In this document: positions 62,376 to 64,000 of the stretch, one piece after another | Position numbering within the stretch: the stretch's first letter is position 1 | Layout: each line of letters begins with the position of its first letter | NCBI GenBank assembly: GCA_003216635.1 | Contig: QCIO01000001.1 | Coordinates: 62,001 to 126,000 of the forward strand | Length of the DNA: 64,000 nt | Direction of reading: 5' to 3' | From: Prochlorococcus sp. AG-402-L23 | Lineage (GTDB): Bacteria > Cyanobacteriota > Cyanobacteriia > PCC-6307 > Cyanobiaceae | Made by a program: the position numbers and the translations under genes | Notes under the pieces: generated by a model | Told to the model about the DNA's origin: nothing | Databases searched by the model: none | The model's input: the letters and a program-made list of their open reading frames with translations, nothing else

Positions 62376-64000
62376 TTAGCTCTTAACAATTCTGGTAGCT
62401 AGTTCTCTTTCCCAAAGTTGTTTATACAGCCCATTCACTTTTACCAAATCTTTATGAGCCCCTTCTTGTACTATTTCTCCTTTATCCATTACTAAAACCC
62501 TATCACAGGTAGCTGCAACAGAAAGTTGGTGACTAATCATTATGATTGTTTTATTATTTCTATCACTCATTTCATCTATTATTCTTGCTGCAGTTTTATT
62601 ATCTACGCTTGCTAAAGCATCATCAAGAACAACAATAGGAGAATTAATAAGTAGTGCTCTTCCTAGAGCAGTTCTTTGCCTTTGTCCACCACTTAATGTA
62701 ATACCTCTTTCACCAACAATAGTTTTAAACCTTTGTGGAAAACTATTGATATCATCAATTAATCCAGCTTTTGTAGCGCTTTCTTTAACTAAATATTTTG
62801 AAGCTTTGGGTTCTCCAAAACTTAGGTTTTCGGAGATTGTAGAAGTAAATAAGAATGCTTCTTGAGGAACGATTGAAATATTTTTTCTAAGATCGCTTAA
62901 TTTTAAAGTCTTTACATCAATTTCATCTAAAAATAATTGATTATCTGGAATTTCAATAGTCCGTCCTAGAGACTTTGCTAGTGTTGTCTTGCCACAACCT
63001 ACTGGGCCAACTATTGCAATAAGTTCTCCAGGATAAATCTTAAAATTGAGACTATTTAGTGAATTAAATTTTGATCCTGGATACTTTATTGTTAAATTTT
63101 TTGCTTCTAAGAATCCTTTAACCTTTCTTTTTAAAAATTTAGTTTCTGCTCTATCTACAATATTTGGGTTGTTCTGAAAGATTTCTTCCACACGATCTAA
63201 ACTTACTTGACCAAGTTGAAAAGTATTTAAGGTAAAACCTAATAAAGCTGTAGGGAAGACAAGTCTTTCTACATACAGAATTAAAGCTACTAAACCTCCT
63301 ATCGAAATAAATCCACTCTCTAATTGAAAAGTTCCTAATGATAATAAAATCAATAATGAAATTGATGAAATCCCTTGTAACAAAGGGAATAGGGTACTCG
63401 CTGTTCTTGCAAGTTTTATCGCTGAATTTTGATAGTCATTATTGTATATGTTAAATTCTTTTTTCTCAGCATTCTCTTGGGCATAAATTTTAATGGCGCT
63501 TATACCAGATAGATCTTCTTGTATTAGATCACTAAGTTTTGATAATGATTCTTGTTGAGCTTTTCTTTGTTTAACCATTCTGCCGCCAAATAGACTTACA
63601 ATTCCAAGGATTAATGGAAATATCATTAAAGCTGATATTGTTAATGTTTTATTAATCGAAAACATTGAAGGAATAGTGAATGAATAAGCTAAGACAATGT
63701 TGCACAAGCTTAAAACTGTAAAACCTAAAAGTCTTCTTATGTTTTCAATATCGCTTGTAGCTCTACTAATAATGTCTCCACTACCTTTTTTTTGAATCCA
63801 TTCTGGATCTTGAATAAGTAAATGGTCAAAAAGTTTTTGACGAAGATTTACTTCTACTTTTCTACCTATGCCGAAGACAATCTGTCTTGAAAATAATCTT
63901 ATTAAACCCATACAAGTTGCTAAAAATATTAACCATAAAGATTTAGAAATAACAAAATCCGACGAAAACCCATTTTGTAATTGGTCAATTATATTTTTTA
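62376..64000 (-). CDS. MsbA/MdlB-like ABC exporter, 5' truncated by the window edge
   Basis: The frame stays open upstream of the first visible ATG (63911) to position 64000, so the N-terminal part is outside the window. The visible protein has the end of the membrane domain and a complete ATPase: Walker A VGPVGCGKTTLAKSLGRT, signature LSGGQRQRTALGRALL, Walker B IVVLDDALASVDN, H-loop IMISHQLSVAA. It is a half-transporter that should dimerise for export. Substrate unknown. msrA lies 37 bp downstream. Confidence 0.9.
   Translation of the reverse strand, partial: KNIIDQLQNGFSSDFVISKSLWLIFLATCMGLIRLFSRQIVFGIGRKVEVNLRQKLFDHLLIQDPEWIQKKGSGDIISRATSDIENIRRLLGFTVLSLCNIVLAYSFTIPSMFSINKTLTISALMIFPLILGIVSLFGGRMVKQRKAQQESLSKLSDLIQEDLSGISAIKIYAQENAEKKEFNIYNNDYQNSAIKLARTASTLFPLLQGISSISLLILLSLGTFQLESGFISIGGLVALILYVERLVFPTALLGFTLNTFQLGQVSLDRVEEIFQNNPNIVDRAETKFLKRKVKGFLEAKNLTIKYPGSKFNSLNSLNFKIYPGELIAIVGPVGCGKTTLAKSLGRTIEIPDNQLFLDEIDVKTLKLSDLRKNISIVPQEAFLFTSTISENLSFGEPKASKYLVKESATKAGLIDDINSFPQRFKTIVGERGITLSGGQRQRTALGRALLINSPIVVLDDALASVDNKTAARIIDEMSDRNNKTIIMISHQLSVAATCDRVLVMDKGEIVQEGAHKDLVKVNGLYKQLWERELATRIVKS

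Noticed and set aside
1-64000. CRISPR arrays, insertion sequences or phage genes
   Set aside because: No repeat-spacer pattern, transposase or phage structural protein was seen on either strand.

Overview
The window reads as a chromosomal segment of a marine picocyanobacterium, most likely a high-light Prochlorococcus. It is very AT-rich with short spacers and many TTG/GTG starts. It carries cyanobacterial markers: CcsA, a class II GlpX-type bisphosphatase, a phosphoribulokinase, DUF3685, DUF3727 and DUF1830 proteins, a Urt urea transporter with urease, and glucosylglycerate genes. No phage, insertion sequence, CRISPR array or rRNA was seen; one tRNA-Pro is present. The strain cannot be fixed from the sequence alone.

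Layout. 0-9.5 kb: the tail of an LptB-type ATPase and ccsA, then Calvin-cycle, pentose-phosphate, glycogen and tetrapyrrole genes (rpe, glpX, hemA, glgC, gnd, pgl), a CIA30-domain protein and an unknown. 9.5-20.9 kb: ilvD, a degenerate uracil-phosphoribosyltransferase-like protein, a lumenal pentapeptide protein, a CobW-type GTPase, a tiny zinc-ribbon protein, purS-purQ, adjacent class II and class I aldolases, a Gfo/Idh/MocA oxidoreductase, accD and prk. 20.9-31 kb: a long minus-strand run with touching or overlapping genes (hisA, DUF3685, thioredoxin-like, CofE-like, GNAT-like, ruvX, DUF3727, yqeG, proB, lpxD, leuB). 31-34.9 kb: a CSP41-like epimerase, pgsA, a PCC-glutaredoxin fusion, an SDR protein and nth.

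34.9-38 kb is an iron module: a ferric-type ABC ATPase, ferritin, and a Crp/Fnr-family regulator whose upstream DNA holds a 17/19 match to the Fur-box consensus. 38-44.3 kb is an accessory stretch. It has a Rieske oxygenase, a 33-residue membrane peptide and an orphan ABC ATPase in one tight run, followed by about fourteen small proteins of mostly unknown function.

44.3-54.6 kb is a complete urea-use locus: urtABCDE and ureEFG on the minus strand, ureDABC on the plus strand. An NtcA-type promoter precedes urtA and a perfect hairpin separates urtA from urtB. 54.6-59.4 kb holds four genes that together can make and recycle glucosylglycerate: GpgS, a GH13_18 phosphorylase, a GpgP-type phosphatase and glycerate 3-kinase. 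Glucosylglycerate is a nitrogen-free solute, which fits its position next to the urea genes. 59.4-64 kb: DUF1830 and small membrane proteins, uppP, tRNA-Pro(GGG), msrA and a 5'-truncated MsbA-like exporter.

The points most worth a second look are the Rieske/micropeptide/ABC operon, the small-protein island, the glucosylglycerate cycle, the PCC-glutaredoxin fusion, the degenerate UPRT, and the NtcA, Fur and hairpin control sites.
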